NCBI RefSeq assembly: GCF_021401085.1
Contig: NZ_JACBFP010000003.1
Span: 62,001-126,000, forward strand
From: Chryseobacterium sp. R2A-55
GTDB taxonomy: Bacteria; Bacteroidota; Bacteroidia; Flavobacteriales; Weeksellaceae
Direction of reading: 5' to 3'
Length of the DNA stretch: 64,000 nt
In this document: piece by piece, positions 26,438 through 34,213 of the stretch
How the letters are laid out: each line of letters starts with the position of its first letter
How positions within the stretch are numbered: the first letter of the stretch is position 1
Translations under genes and position numbers: made by a program
Notes under the pieces: model-generated
Database searches by the model: none
Seen by the model: the letters and a program-made list of their open reading frames with translations, nothing else
Told to the model about the DNA's origin: nothing

Positions 26438-27733
26438 TTACTCCGCAGTAATCAAGTTTTTGATGTTGGCGAAAGTATCGGAAACGATTCCCGTCTCAGC
26501 TCCATCCGGAATCACTACAGCCATCAACTGTTCGAGAACGTTGCCGACTAAGTTTCTTCTCAAGTCATCGTTATCGTTGTAACCTTGGTGGTACTCGATA
26601 GAGCCGTCGATGAACGCCTGAACTACCGACAAGTCGCCGATGATTAGGTCATCATTTCCTAAAGTTGCATCTTTCACCAACTCGATCATGGTTCCGCCGT
26701 AGTCTATACTTGAACCGACAAGCTTGATGGAACCTCCGTTGGAAAGCATGTAATGTCCGTCACCTGCCGCTTTTAATGTGATCATATTCGCATAGGCATA
26801 AGGACTCAGCAATGCCGCATTAGGTGTGTATCCAAGCTTTTCCAGATAGGCGATAACAGCCACAATAGCGTCGAAATTGTTCGGAGCGCTATGGATGGCC
26901 AATTCAGGAACCGCAGTAAACGGAACAGCGGCATCTTTTACCGCATCCGCGATCGCAGTTGGAATTTTTTCCAAAATCAATTCGTTGAATCTGTTCTGAA
27001 GATCAACTCCCATTCGCTTGAACACTCTGATAAGCATTCTCGAAATTTTCCAGAAAACAGCCACAAACTGCATCTCTACAGTTGTCGCTTTATATTCTGC
27101 TTTTACGATTGGCTTCAATTCGCATTCGTCAACCAATTCCGCCTCACCGATGATTTTCTCTGAAAGAACCGTCACCGAAGTTTCTCCTTCAGTCGGAACA
27201 ACGGTCACATAGTCATAGATTTTGGAAACTGGCTTCGGTTTTCTGTAAAATCCAGGGATTAATCTTGTGAAGAAACCGAGAACTCCGCTCACAACTGAAT
27301 GAGCTCCAGCAGCCGGATAAGTAGCGCTCGAAACTTCGGTAGCAACCATCGTGTCGGTTGAAGTCCAAGCCTTCATCGTGATGTTTCCTTGAACAAGCTC
27401 GTTTTTGTCCAAATCCTTTGTTCTTTCCTTGTACTGCTCCTCGAATTGCTTCGCAATCGAGGTCATTGGTGCTTCTTCCTTATTTCCTGAAGCCTTGCCC
27501 AGATTTTCGATCATCTTGTCAGTTTTTTTCTGGTAAGCGTCAAATGTTTCCTTGCTGATGCTTTCCGGAAGTTCCTTCAAGGCTTTTTCTGCCGCTTCTT
27601 TTCCAGCTTTCTCCGCTGTCTCCTTGATGACTTTGGCATCGTGCGCTTCCTTAGCCGCGAGGTATTTAGTCTGCTCTTCAGAACTCATCGCCTCAAACTC
27701 TTCAGCTGTCTTTTTAATGAATTTTTCGTCCAT
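26438..27733 (-). CDS. HK97-family major capsid protein
   Basis: A 431-residue protein with an N-terminal charged coiled coil (about 1-90, scaffolding delta domain, normally removed by the protease) and a C-terminal part with HK97-fold hallmarks: an E-loop/N-arm region (YDYVTVVPTEGETSVTVLSE) and a P domain with NFDAIVAVIAYLEKLGYTP, ALLSPYAYANMITL and a terminal strand region (DLSVVQAFIDGSIEYHQGYN). The gene order protease then capsid agrees. It forms the icosahedral shell. Confidence 0.9.
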   Translation of the reverse strand: MDEKFIKKTAEEFEAMSSEEQTKYLAAKEAHDAKVIKETAEKAGKEAAEKALKELPESISKETFDAYQKKTDKMIENLGKASGNKEEAPMTSIAKQFEEQYKERTKDLDKNELVQGNITMKAWTSTDTMVATEVSSATYPAAGAHSVVSGVLGFFTRLIPGFYRKPKPVSKIYDYVTVVPTEGETSVTVLSEKIIGEAELVDECELKPIVKAEYKATTVEMQFVAVFWKISRMLIRVFKRMGVDLQNRFNELILEKIPTAIADAVKDAAVPFTAVPELAIHSAPNNFDAIVAVIAYLEKLGYTPNAALLSPYAYANMITLKAAGDGHYMLSNGGSIKLVGSSIDYGGTMIELVKDATLGNDDLIIGDLSVVQAFIDGSIEYHQGYNDNDDLRRNLVGNVLEQLMAVVIPDGAETGIVSDTFANIKNLITAE

Positions 27734-27745
27734 TGTTAAAAAATT

Positions 27746-28603
27746 TTAGATTAGTAATAAATTTTGGGAACGCTTCTTTTCTTGAGGCGGATCACTCGAA
27801 ATGTCGTCCGACGGTTTCTCATGATTGCTGGGTTGTTCCTCTTTGGTCTCTGTAGTTTCGAGGGTAGGTGTGATTTCGTTTGATCCGAAAAGCACAGCCG
27901 ATCCCTCCCTTAGTTTTGCCTCGGTGACCACCCAGAAAAAACCGAGTTCGTCGGCTCTTTCCCCATTGATGACTTGAGGCCTGTACTTATTCCAGTACTC
28001 CATTTCTTTTTCGTCATTCTCATCATAGATTGCAAGTCCGATATGGACGTACATCATTCCAACAGAATGGTTCTTGACGTACTGGTTTTTGTACTGCTCG
28101 AACATGAATGGATTTACCGATTTCTTGATGGTCGCCTCGAAGATCAGGCACTCGCTCTGTCCCGATGCGTTTACGCCCAACTCTGTCCAGTTCTTGAATT
28201 CAGTGTAAACTTGTACGTCTGACTGATGCGAGATTACTTTATCGAAGCTGGCATTATGCTCCTGAAGGAGGTAGAATCCTTTGTTGGCGTTCTGCTCCAA
28301 TGTTTTTTTCCAGATTCCCGGGATATGCACGTCCAGATGGGAATCTAGCCAGTTGGTTGAATTCATCACCACCTTAACTTGGATGGTATCCACATTGTCC
28401 GGAACTGGATTCGTTCCGGCATTGGCCTTTGAAACATCAACCGGTTTTCCTTCCGCCAAAAATGTGTATTGGAACTTCGCCGCATCTGTGTGGTGCTCCT
28501 TCGCCTTCTTCAGGTTTACCAGCTGCTGCTTGTTCTGCTTGAGATACGTCACTACCTCCGTTTTGGATTGGAATTCTTTGTTTAGGAATGGTATTCTGAT
28601 CAT
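27746..28603 (-). CDS. prohead protease-like protein
   Basis: A 285-residue protein lying between portal and capsid. The pattern fits HK97-type (U35/S78) proteases: a strand with WLDSHLDVHIPGIWKKTL, a candidate catalytic His in LLQEHNASFD (about residue 119), a candidate Ser in KNHSVGMMYVH (about 183) and the closing VVTEAKLREGSAVLFGSN. It would cleave the capsid delta domain during head maturation. The C-terminal 40 residues are a disordered, charged tail. Confidence 0.8.
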   Translation of the reverse strand: MIRIPFLNKEFQSKTEVVTYLKQNKQQLVNLKKAKEHHTDAAKFQYTFLAEGKPVDVSKANAGTNPVPDNVDTIQVKVVMNSTNWLDSHLDVHIPGIWKKTLEQNANKGFYLLQEHNASFDKVISHQSDVQVYTEFKNWTELGVNASGQSECLIFEATIKKSVNPFMFEQYKNQYVKNHSVGMMYVHIGLAIYDENDEKEMEYWNKYRPQVINGERADELGFFWVVTEAKLREGSAVLFGSNEITPTLETTETKEEQPSNHEKPSDDISSDPPQEKKRSQNLLLI

Positions 28604-28731
28604 TTTCTAACTGTCTCTCCGGCTTGTGCCAATTTTTGTTTTACAGATTTTTTCAGAGCGTCCTTGTTGATTTTAGGAAGCTTGTTTTCTTTTTCGAGCG
28701 TCTCGATATCGCTAACCGATAATTTTTTCAT
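28600..28731 (-). CDS. 43-residue basic phage protein between portal and protease
   Basis: The frame starts MKKLSVSDIETLEKENKLPK and continues with a lysine-rich helix to QAGETVRK. Its start overlaps the portal 3' end by 20 nt and its stop overlaps the protease ATG (ATGA), a coupling arrangement seen throughout this prophage. Codon use is like the neighbours. Function unknown; a short helical head-assembly factor is possible. Confidence 0.65.
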   Translation of the reverse strand: MKKLSVSDIETLEKENKLPKINKDALKKSVKQKLAQAGETVRK

Positions 28732-29893
28732 CTTGCAGTATTTTTATGGCTTCTTCTACCGTAATGAGGTTTTCATTCTTTAGAGTGACCACGTTGTTGA
28801 TGATATTATTTTTTTTCTCCGAGTCCTTTTTATCTGTATCCTCTAATTTTGACTTGAACACGGATAGATGTGAATAGTCCAGCTTGATCTTAGTTCCCGT
28901 CAATTCAGAATATACGGAGTTGATGGACTCGCTGAAATTGTCTGCCATAGGGATCACGATTTTCTCATACATGTCCACATCTTCACCCTCCTTGTCGGAT
29001 TTCATTTCTGCAGTGGTAATAATGTTCTGCAGTTTTCGCGGAATTCCATAGAGATTCATGATTACCCTTCCTGCTTCCTGTTTGAATTTTGCGTTGAAGT
29101 CGTAATCTTTAAGGCTCTCCGCAAGATTGATCGCTTTTAATGCCGTGGATGATATGGTGAATGATTTTCCACGAAGCAGGCCGCTGGAATTGATATTTTC
29201 CTCGATCTGATCTTTTTGCGTTTTCTGCGCGCCTACGATGATAGGCTTGTCAAGCCCTTGAGATAGCTCGCTTTCCTTTGTCGCCTCCGGAGAAACGATG
29301 ATATTGCCCGACATCTTGATCTGGTTTGAAATTGCCTTATTTGCAATGTAGATTTGGCTTAACTCATCTTCAAGCGCCTGCATTCTTGAGATGCCTCGAA
29401 ACTTGTTTTTGGGATCCTGGGAAATATCGAAGAAAGGAATGATCTGGGAAAAGTTTATTTTTGCAGGTCCTATTGGTTCATACATGAAAGAATATTCCTC
29501 CTGTAGGAATTTTGGCTGCTGCCCTTGGTGGTCGATGTGGTCGTTATTTAGTACCAAAAGCTGTGATCCCTTTTCGATAAAGTTCACATAAGCTGCATTT
29601 TGGTGGTATGGATACAGATAGCAGTAGCCGCCGCTCAAAAGATTTCGTACGAACTCCTGAAATAGCTCCTTCGAGGTCTGGTTATTGTTCGGGCTTTTGA
29701 GGAATGTTTTGAGCGGCCCATCCGCAACCGGATCTCCAGTCTTGGCGTCAAATTCTAGAATGTTGGCATTGTTGAAGCAGTCAGATACGAGGATTATGGA
29801 TCTGTTGAGGTAGTAATTTTTGAGCGATAGGCTGTAGAACTTATTCGTTTTGTATTCTCCCCATGACTCTCCGAAGATGTATTGGAGAAACAT
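28712..29893 (-). CDS. phage portal protein, HK97-type
   Basis: A 393-residue frame with portal features: SGGYCYLYPYHQNAAYVNF, a stem-helix region, IIPFFDISQDPKNKFRGISR (the motif before the channel helix), LGIPRKL-like MNLYGIPRKLQNIITTAEMK, and a C-terminal crown. It forms the dodecameric DNA entry ring. ATG 29893 is the first usual start, but the frame is open to the TAG at 29963-29965. A portal-like N-terminus (IGNWLRRV) sits in another frame and joins this one at a run of seven T (minus strand, 29938-29944) if one base is removed. Confidence 0.88.
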   Translation of the reverse strand: MFLQYIFGESWGEYKTNKFYSLSLKNYYLNRSIILVSDCFNNANILEFDAKTGDPVADGPLKTFLKSPNNNQTSKELFQEFVRNLLSGGYCYLYPYHQNAAYVNFIEKGSQLLVLNNDHIDHQGQQPKFLQEEYSFMYEPIGPAKINFSQIIPFFDISQDPKNKFRGISRMQALEDELSQIYIANKAISNQIKMSGNIIVSPEATKESELSQGLDKPIIVGAQKTQKDQIEENINSSGLLRGKSFTISSTALKAINLAESLKDYDFNAKFKQEAGRVIMNLYGIPRKLQNIITTAEMKSDKEGEDVDMYEKIVIPMADNFSESINSVYSELTGTKIKLDYSHLSVFKSKLEDTDKKDSEKKNNIINNVVTLKNENLITVEEAIKILQDEKIIG

Positions 29894-29977
29894 CTTCGTG
29901 TCGGAGTTGATTTCCGAGTTATCGTTGAAGTTAAGTGAAAAAACTCTGCGTAACCAGTTGCCTATCTGAACGTTTTG

Positions 29978-29987
29978 GCTTATGCCG
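29978..29987 (-). promoter_or_regulatory. GGCATAAGCC element, copy C
   Basis: In transcribed sense it can form GTTTT-CC-GGC-ATAA-GCC-AAAAC, 85 nt before the annotated portal start. Confidence 0.45.
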
Positions 29988-30023
29988 GAAAACTTTTACA
30001 AATATACTAAAATTTGCATACCG

Positions 30024-30040
30024 GTAATGTTTTACATTAC
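30024..30040. promoter_or_regulatory. operator-like palindrome GTAATGT-N3-ACATTAC
   Basis: A perfect palindrome of 7-bp arms overlaps the stop codon of the upstream membrane-protein gene and lies about 130 nt before the portal start. The same arms and spacing occur at 36575-36591. Confidence 0.6.
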
Positions 30041-30294
30041 TTTTTTAAATTGATATTCAGAAATTTATTCAAAAACTTTATCGTCTTTGAAATAGGCCCG
30101 TTAATTTCACGGTCGATCATTGCGATTGCCAACGCATAGATGATTACGTTAAGAATTGGAATAGCCATCACTAATATCATTGAGAGCAAATCCTTAACGG
30201 TAAATTCGTCCTCATGGTAGATAATCAGTACCATGATTAGCAAAGAGAGAACGATCGAGAACAGGTAGAGGTTTGTAGCTGTTTCCATTTTCAA
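30037..30294 (-). CDS. small two-helix membrane protein
   Basis: An 85-residue protein with two hydrophobic segments (about 7-25 and 36-60) separated by an acidic loop (YHEDEFTVKD) and a basic C-terminus (FLNKFLNINLKK). It lies between the terminase fragment and the portal gene. Its role in a packaging region is unclear; superinfection exclusion or membrane attachment are possibilities only. Confidence 0.6.
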   Translation of the reverse strand: MKMETATNLYLFSIVLSLLIMVLIIYHEDEFTVKDLLSMILVMAIPILNVIIYALAIAMIDREINGPISKTIKFLNKFLNINLKK

Positions 30295-30298
30295 AAGT

Positions 30299-30676
30299 TT
30301 ATTTTGTTTCTAAAATTTCAGATTTCTTCGTGGTCATAAATGTTGGCGATAGCGGTCTTTCGTTGGTCACATAATGCACCCCTTCTTTAATGCCGATATC
30401 GTTCCAACCTTTGAGCATTGATGGAACGGTATTGGAAAGTAAATTCGAGTAATAATCTCCCACAAATGCGAAATAAGCTCCGGGCATAGCGCGCATAATC
30501 CGGATTGATCTTCGGGCTTGAATTTGGGTAGTTTTACCCATCCCACGCCCGGCAATCATATAGAGGTTGGTAGGATCCAGCACTTCAATGGCCATACCTG
30601 CTGAATTCACATAATGGATTTCGGCGTTTCCTTTGTAGGTCCCGGTTTGGTTTTCGAATATTCTGTTGGATGCCAT
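30299..30676 (-). CDS. terminase large-subunit-like ATPase fragment
   Basis: A 125-residue protein with a clear Walker A (AGRGMGKTT, about 43-51) in the context of a terminase N-terminus (TNLYMIAGRGMGKTTQIQAR, YFAFVGDYYSNLLSNTVPSM). It stops before Walker B and has no nuclease domain; a complete large terminase is over 400 residues. A full-length, different large terminase is encoded at 32298-33764, so this is a second, truncated terminase. Its start overlaps the methyltransferase stop by one base. It could be a remnant of an exchanged packaging module or a small regulatory ATPase. Confidence 0.6.
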   Translation of the reverse strand: MASNRIFENQTGTYKGNAEIHYVNSAGMAIEVLDPTNLYMIAGRGMGKTTQIQARRSIRIMRAMPGAYFAFVGDYYSNLLSNTVPSMLKGWNDIGIKEGVHYVTNERPLSPTFMTTKKSEILETK

Positions 30677-31692
30677 TATTTTTTTACTAAAATCCGTTCT
30701 TTTCCTGCTTCAAAATATTCTTCATCTATTTCTGTCGCGATTCCGTTAAAGACAATATCCGGATGTTGCTCCTGAAGGTTAAGAACCGCTTCCATTGTGC
30801 TCATGGAGCCCGCAAAGAAATCGGCGACCGTTATTTCTTTTTTGTCTTTTGGAATGGTTAAATTTAAAAGACGTTCAAGTAAGCGCACTGGTTTTTGCGT
30901 CGGATGAATAGCTGTGTAGTGGTCTCTTACTTGTTTAATGATTGTTTTTTCATTTAAACCAAACTCTACAGATTGCATTACATTTACACATCTATCACCT
31001 GTTTTTCTTTTATCTGCATTTACTTCAAATTTTGTAAAAGTTTCGCAATCAGTTCTATCTGTTCTAATGATACTTTTTTCATTTAAAACTTCTTTAAAAC
31101 TTCTTGCGACAGAAACGCATCTATCTTCTTTTGTAATATCTGAAGAAATTGAAAGTAAATTTTTATTCCAACTATCAGATTTATCGCGAGTATTATTTTC
31201 TAAAAAATCTTCAACTGCTTTTAATGATTTTTGATTTTTAAAAATAGAACGCATCCTTTTTATGTCGCCAATAATACTATCTATATCATTTCCTTTCATT
31301 TCTAAGTAAGGCACTTTCACTTTATTAATAGTTCCTTTGCCTTTTGTGAAAATTGAAATTGTTTCGTGAACTCTTGACAATCGCATTAACGGACTTGTGC
31401 AGTGGCTTTTATTCCAAATGATCTCCTCTTTAAAAATAAAGCCCAAATCCGCAAGTATCGTATTCCACCGGTAGAAACTTTCGCCCCTTCCAAACATAAT
31501 CACGAAGCCTTTTTTGGTTAAAAGTCTTTTGCACTCGCTAAAGAATTTCGGTTCATCAAAAACCCTTTCGAGCTTCTGGTTTTTCAGATACAAATACGGC
31601 GGGTCAATGCAGATAATATCAATGCTTTCGTCTGGCAGCGTTGCCATGATTTCGAGATTGTCTGCGTGATGAAGGTGAATGTTTTCGGTCAT
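30676..31692 (-). CDS. DNA adenine-N6 methyltransferase, beta-class order
   Basis: The 338-residue protein has the catalytic motif DPPY (Asp30-Tyr33) near the N-terminus and the S-adenosylmethionine motif DFFAGSMST (about 290) near the C-terminus, the order of beta-class enzymes; HPTQKPVRLLERLL is the usual third landmark. It transfers a methyl group from S-adenosylmethionine to DNA adenine, or possibly cytosine N4. The middle target-recognition part (about 100-230) is long and AT-rich. No restriction endonuclease is nearby, so it is an orphan that may protect phage DNA. Confidence 0.9.
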   Translation of the reverse strand: MTENIHLHHADNLEIMATLPDESIDIICIDPPYLYLKNQKLERVFDEPKFFSECKRLLTKKGFVIMFGRGESFYRWNTILADLGFIFKEEIIWNKSHCTSPLMRLSRVHETISIFTKGKGTINKVKVPYLEMKGNDIDSIIGDIKRMRSIFKNQKSLKAVEDFLENNTRDKSDSWNKNLLSISSDITKEDRCVSVARSFKEVLNEKSIIRTDRTDCETFTKFEVNADKRKTGDRCVNVMQSVEFGLNEKTIIKQVRDHYTAIHPTQKPVRLLERLLNLTIPKDKKEITVADFFAGSMSTMEAVLNLQEQHPDIVFNGIATEIDEEYFEAGKERILVKK

Positions 31693-31694
31693 AT

Positions 31695-31772
31695 TTATTT
31701 TCTAGGGTTATCTTCCATATTTAGGAATCTGAAAGGGATTTGATCTACTTCCAGTTTAGCGGCTTCTTTCAT
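31695..31772 (-). CDS. 25-residue phage peptide
   Basis: The frame MKEAAKLEVDQIPFRFLNME plus DNPRK runs between the zinc-ribbon gene and the methyltransferase. Its ATG overlaps the upstream stop (ATGA), and its stop is 2 nt before the methyltransferase ATG, so it fills the gap exactly. It may be a real micro-gene or a coupling device; nothing else is known. Confidence 0.4.
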   Translation of the reverse strand: MKEAAKLEVDQIPFRFLNMEDNPRK

Positions 31773-32020
31773 TTCTTCTTATTATTTTGGTTATCAAGTT
31801 GGTAACGGTTATTAATTTTATCGCAGTCATCAACGACGAGAAACTTCCTCTCCTCCGGATTAAACTGAAATATGTTGACGTAGTAACACTGGTGGCATTG
31901 AACATTCAGAGTGTGGTTCAAATAATTAAACCGGGTCCGCGTCTTAACCGGAATAAGGAACTCGCCGTTGTCGTTACCGATCTTCGTGTCACAGCGTTTA
32001 CAAAGTATGTCTAAATTCAT
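31769..32020 (-). CDS. small zinc-ribbon-like protein
   Basis: An 83-residue protein with two CxxC pairs (CKRC near residue 7 and CHQC near 42) about 35 residues apart, a zinc-ribbon layout, and a polar C-terminus (DNQNNKKK). It overlaps its neighbours on both sides by ATGA-type contacts. Nucleic-acid or protein binding is likely for such ribbons; the specific role is unknown. Confidence 0.65.
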   Translation of the reverse strand: MNLDILCKRCDTKIGNDNGEFLIPVKTRTRFNYLNHTLNVQCHQCYYVNIFQFNPEERKFLVVDDCDKINNRYQLDNQNNKKK

Positions 32021-32301
32021 CTTTTAAATCTAAGTTTTGCGGTTACCGGTTTACCATTTCCGAATACTCGGAAAACGATGAACTCGTCTATGTCATTTTT
32101 TTCGGTGATCAGTGTCACCAGAAGTTTTTTTTCCCTCTTTTCCACGGACGACTTTATGCATTCGCAGTGGTCTTTGTCGAAATCATTGAAATAATCGTCA
32201 AATTCAACGATTAAATTGCAGATCTGCAACCCGAAAGATCTGGGACATATCAATACAAAATTTTCATCGATACAGATATTTGATAGCGCTTCAATCCTCA
32301 T
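32017..32301 (-). CDS. phage protein, unknown, after large terminase
   Basis: A 94-residue protein starting MRIEALSNICIDENFVLICP. Its ATG overlaps the terminase stop codon and its end overlaps the zinc-ribbon gene. No motif is recognised. Conserved position directly behind terminase suggests co-expression with packaging. Confidence 0.6.
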   Translation of the reverse strand: MRIEALSNICIDENFVLICPRSFGLQICNLIVEFDDYFNDFDKDHCECIKSSVEKREKKLLVTLITEKNDIDEFIVFRVFGNGKPVTAKLRFKR

Positions 32302-33764
32302 AAGAAAATATGCCTGTAATTAATCCATAGATAGTCCAGACCCAGTGTCAAAGAATCCTCAGGGTCGTCACATTTGTCTTCATGCGTTCCGTCTCGGTTG
32401 AATGTTTCCAGATGCTCGATGGCTTTATGGTATTTCGGGTTGTCGTTCCATACGAAACCGACTTTCGCCATGAGGTGTGATTTTGCGATGATCCTGGATA
32501 GCTTATTCGATTTGGCGGTCACCGGAACGACTGCTGCCTTCAATTTTTTCTCTACCTCGCCAATAAACGTCTGCTGATTATTCTGCTCGATAACGGCTAT
32601 TTGAGACTTATTCCGTTCGTGCATTTCGATGAAAATATCCTTCATGTGTAAGGTTGCGACCCGCTCCAGAATTGCGTCATAAATAAATGGCTTCCCTTGG
32701 TATATTGCCCAGAACCATACTGAGAAGTAGTCGTTTCCGGTGGTCTGGTTTGCATCCGTAGATGTAAAAAGCAAATCAGCCCCAATTAATAAATCATTGA
32801 CTGTTAACGATTCGTTCTTGACAAATGGCTGATACATCAATCCCTCAGCTCTTTTTGGCTTTTGCTGGTATTGTGAGGCAAAAATGATATCGTTTTCATT
32901 CTCCAGCTTCCGCAATTCGGCAATGGTATGTATTGCCTCGCACAATGCATTGCCATCTTCGTCAATTGCCTGAAGTATCAGGTCCTCAAATCCCTGTTTT
33001 TGCAGGTGTGCCGACAAATCGTTCGTCGCGATTCGCTGCTGGATGTTGATGATCGGAGTATTTCTGGAATTCACACGGTTCTTGATGGTCGAATCGTAAC
33101 GATTGTTCACCTTGTTCATCGCGGTAGGGCTGTCTGCATCTTCCGGCTTATTCGCGTCGTCAATCAGAATCGCACCTCCAAATTTTTCCGATGGATTCCA
33201 TCCGTCCCAAAATTCAACGATGAGGTCTCCGGCTTGTTTTGCTTCTTGCTCATCGTCTTCGTACTCTTCTGGCGAAGCCCCTGCACCGAATCCCGTCACC
33301 TGTCCACCTGCGGAAGTTGCGTAAACACCTCCTCCCTCTGTGGTATACCATTTTTCCTTCGCCTTTGAATCCTTCTTGATCTGCACGTGCGGGAAAAGCA
33401 ATTGGTAGGCATCGGAAAGTATGATGTCCTTCACGGCTTCTGAATTGTCGAGCGCCAGTTTTTGAGAGTAGGAGATGTGGATGAATTTCGCCTTTGCGTT
33501 ATGGGCCAGACAATAGGCGATGAAGTATTTTATAGCGATCTGCGTTTTGCGGTAACGTGGCGGAAGATTGATGTTCAGCCGGGTAATTTTTCCTGCAATG
33601 ACCTCCTCAAGTTTGTTTACAATTCGGACCTGGTAAGGGTAAAGGTTCGGATTGTAACCGTCGTAATCTTTCTGGATGTAGTAGATGAAGTTCTCAAATG
33701 AAGAAAGGGCGATTTCCCGAAGGATATCGACCTTTGACTTCTTTATTTTAGTTGCAGTGCTCAA
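32298..33764 (-). CDS. terL: terminase large subunit
   Basis: From TTG 33764 (MSTATKIKKSKVDI) this is a 488-residue large terminase. The ATPase part has the phage-type P-loop PPRYRKT (68-74), where the usual Gly of PPRHGKS is Arg, and Walker B GGAILIDDANKPEDADS (Asp202-203). The nuclease part has STDANQTTGNDYF and DDPEDSLTLGLDYLW. It cuts and pumps DNA into the prohead. The frame extends to 33926, but that part overlaps tRNA-Cys and is not credible. An alternative start is ATG 33826 with a -1 shift on the slippery T TTT TTC at 33774-33780. Confidence 0.9.
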   Translation of the reverse strand: MSTATKIKKSKVDILREIALSSFENFIYYIQKDYDGYNPNLYPYQVRIVNKLEEVIAGKITRLNINLPPRYRKTQIAIKYFIAYCLAHNAKAKFIHISYSQKLALDNSEAVKDIILSDAYQLLFPHVQIKKDSKAKEKWYTTEGGGVYATSAGGQVTGFGAGASPEEYEDDEQEAKQAGDLIVEFWDGWNPSEKFGGAILIDDANKPEDADSPTAMNKVNNRYDSTIKNRVNSRNTPIINIQQRIATNDLSAHLQKQGFEDLILQAIDEDGNALCEAIHTIAELRKLENENDIIFASQYQQKPKRAEGLMYQPFVKNESLTVNDLLIGADLLFTSTDANQTTGNDYFSVWFWAIYQGKPFIYDAILERVATLHMKDIFIEMHERNKSQIAVIEQNNQQTFIGEVEKKLKAAVVPVTAKSNKLSRIIAKSHLMAKVGFVWNDNPKYHKAIEHLETFNRDGTHEDKCDDPEDSLTLGLDYLWINYRHIFL

Positions 33765-33768
33765 CTTG

Positions 33769-33810
33769 CTTAGAAAAAACCGGCACAAGTTTTTGGGCTT
33801 ATGCCGGAAC
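33769..33810 (-). terminator. terminator after the phage tRNA cluster, includes GGCATAAGCC copy D
   Basis: On the minus strand CCGGCATAAG pairs over 10 bp (one G-T) with CTTGTGCCGG and is followed by TTTTTT: a strong intrinsic terminator between tRNA-Cys and the terminase gene. The 10-mer GGCATAAGCC (33796-33805) is part of it, and an alternative fold AAGTT-CC-GGC-ATAA-GCC-CAAA-AACTT competes. Confidence 0.65.
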
Positions 33811-33849
33811 TTAAAAAAATAACCATGAAAATTCAAAAATGAGAATTCG

Positions 33850-33924
33850 AGCCCAGTGAGAGATTCGAACTCCCGACCGTACCGGGTTGCAACCGGTCCC
33901 ATTTGACCACTCTGGCAACTGGGC
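33850..33924 (-). tRNA. phage tRNA-Cys (GCA)
   Basis: The acceptor stem is GCCCAGT/ACTGGGC, the anticodon stem ACCGG/CCGGT encloses the loop TTGCAAC (anticodon GCA), and the T stem GGGAG/CTCTC closes TTCGAAT. The discriminator is U, as expected for tRNA-Cys. CCA is not encoded. Confidence 0.85.
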
Positions 33925-34014
33925 AAACTGCGGGGATTATCGATTTTAATTGGTGCACCAATCCGGTTAATTACTCCGTTTTCCTCAATAACCCCCTTTC
34001 TTTAAAAATGTTTG

Positions 34015-34156
34015 TGGAAAAGTCAGGATTCGAACCTGAGAGTGGTTTACTAGAATCAATCTAGAGGAATGTTTTAGGATTCATCGCTTGATTATCACTC
34101 AAAAGCTTTCAGGTATAAATACCATCCCTGACGGTCACCAATTTCGCCACTTTTCC
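34015..34156 (-). tRNA. atypical 142-nt tRNA-like gene, identity unresolved
   Basis: The ends form a perfect acceptor stem GGAAAAG/CTTTTCC and a normal T arm (TCAGG-TTCGAAT-CCTGA), and the 5' part GGCGAAATTGGTGACC resembles a tRNA-Leu D arm. The middle is about 55 nt too long for any class II tRNA and holds several alternative hairpins (TCAGG/CCTGA, GCTTTTGA/TCAAGC, CTAGA/TCTAG). It could be a tRNA with an insertion or tiny intron, a fusion of two tRNA remnants, or a decayed gene. I cannot assign an anticodon. Confidence 0.45.
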
Positions 34157-34213
34157 AGTTGCAGGGTTTCCACCTGCCGCGGAATCTTCAAGCGGTTATG
34201 AAATTCCTCTGCG

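Noticed and set aside
29998-30010. Possible TAnnTTTG promoter in front of the portal gene
   Set aside because: The actual minus-strand sequence is TATATTG, one T short of the element.
33765-33926. N-terminal extension of the large terminase
   Set aside because: It translates tRNA-Cys and a terminator; TTG 33764 or a shifted ATG 33826 is more plausible.
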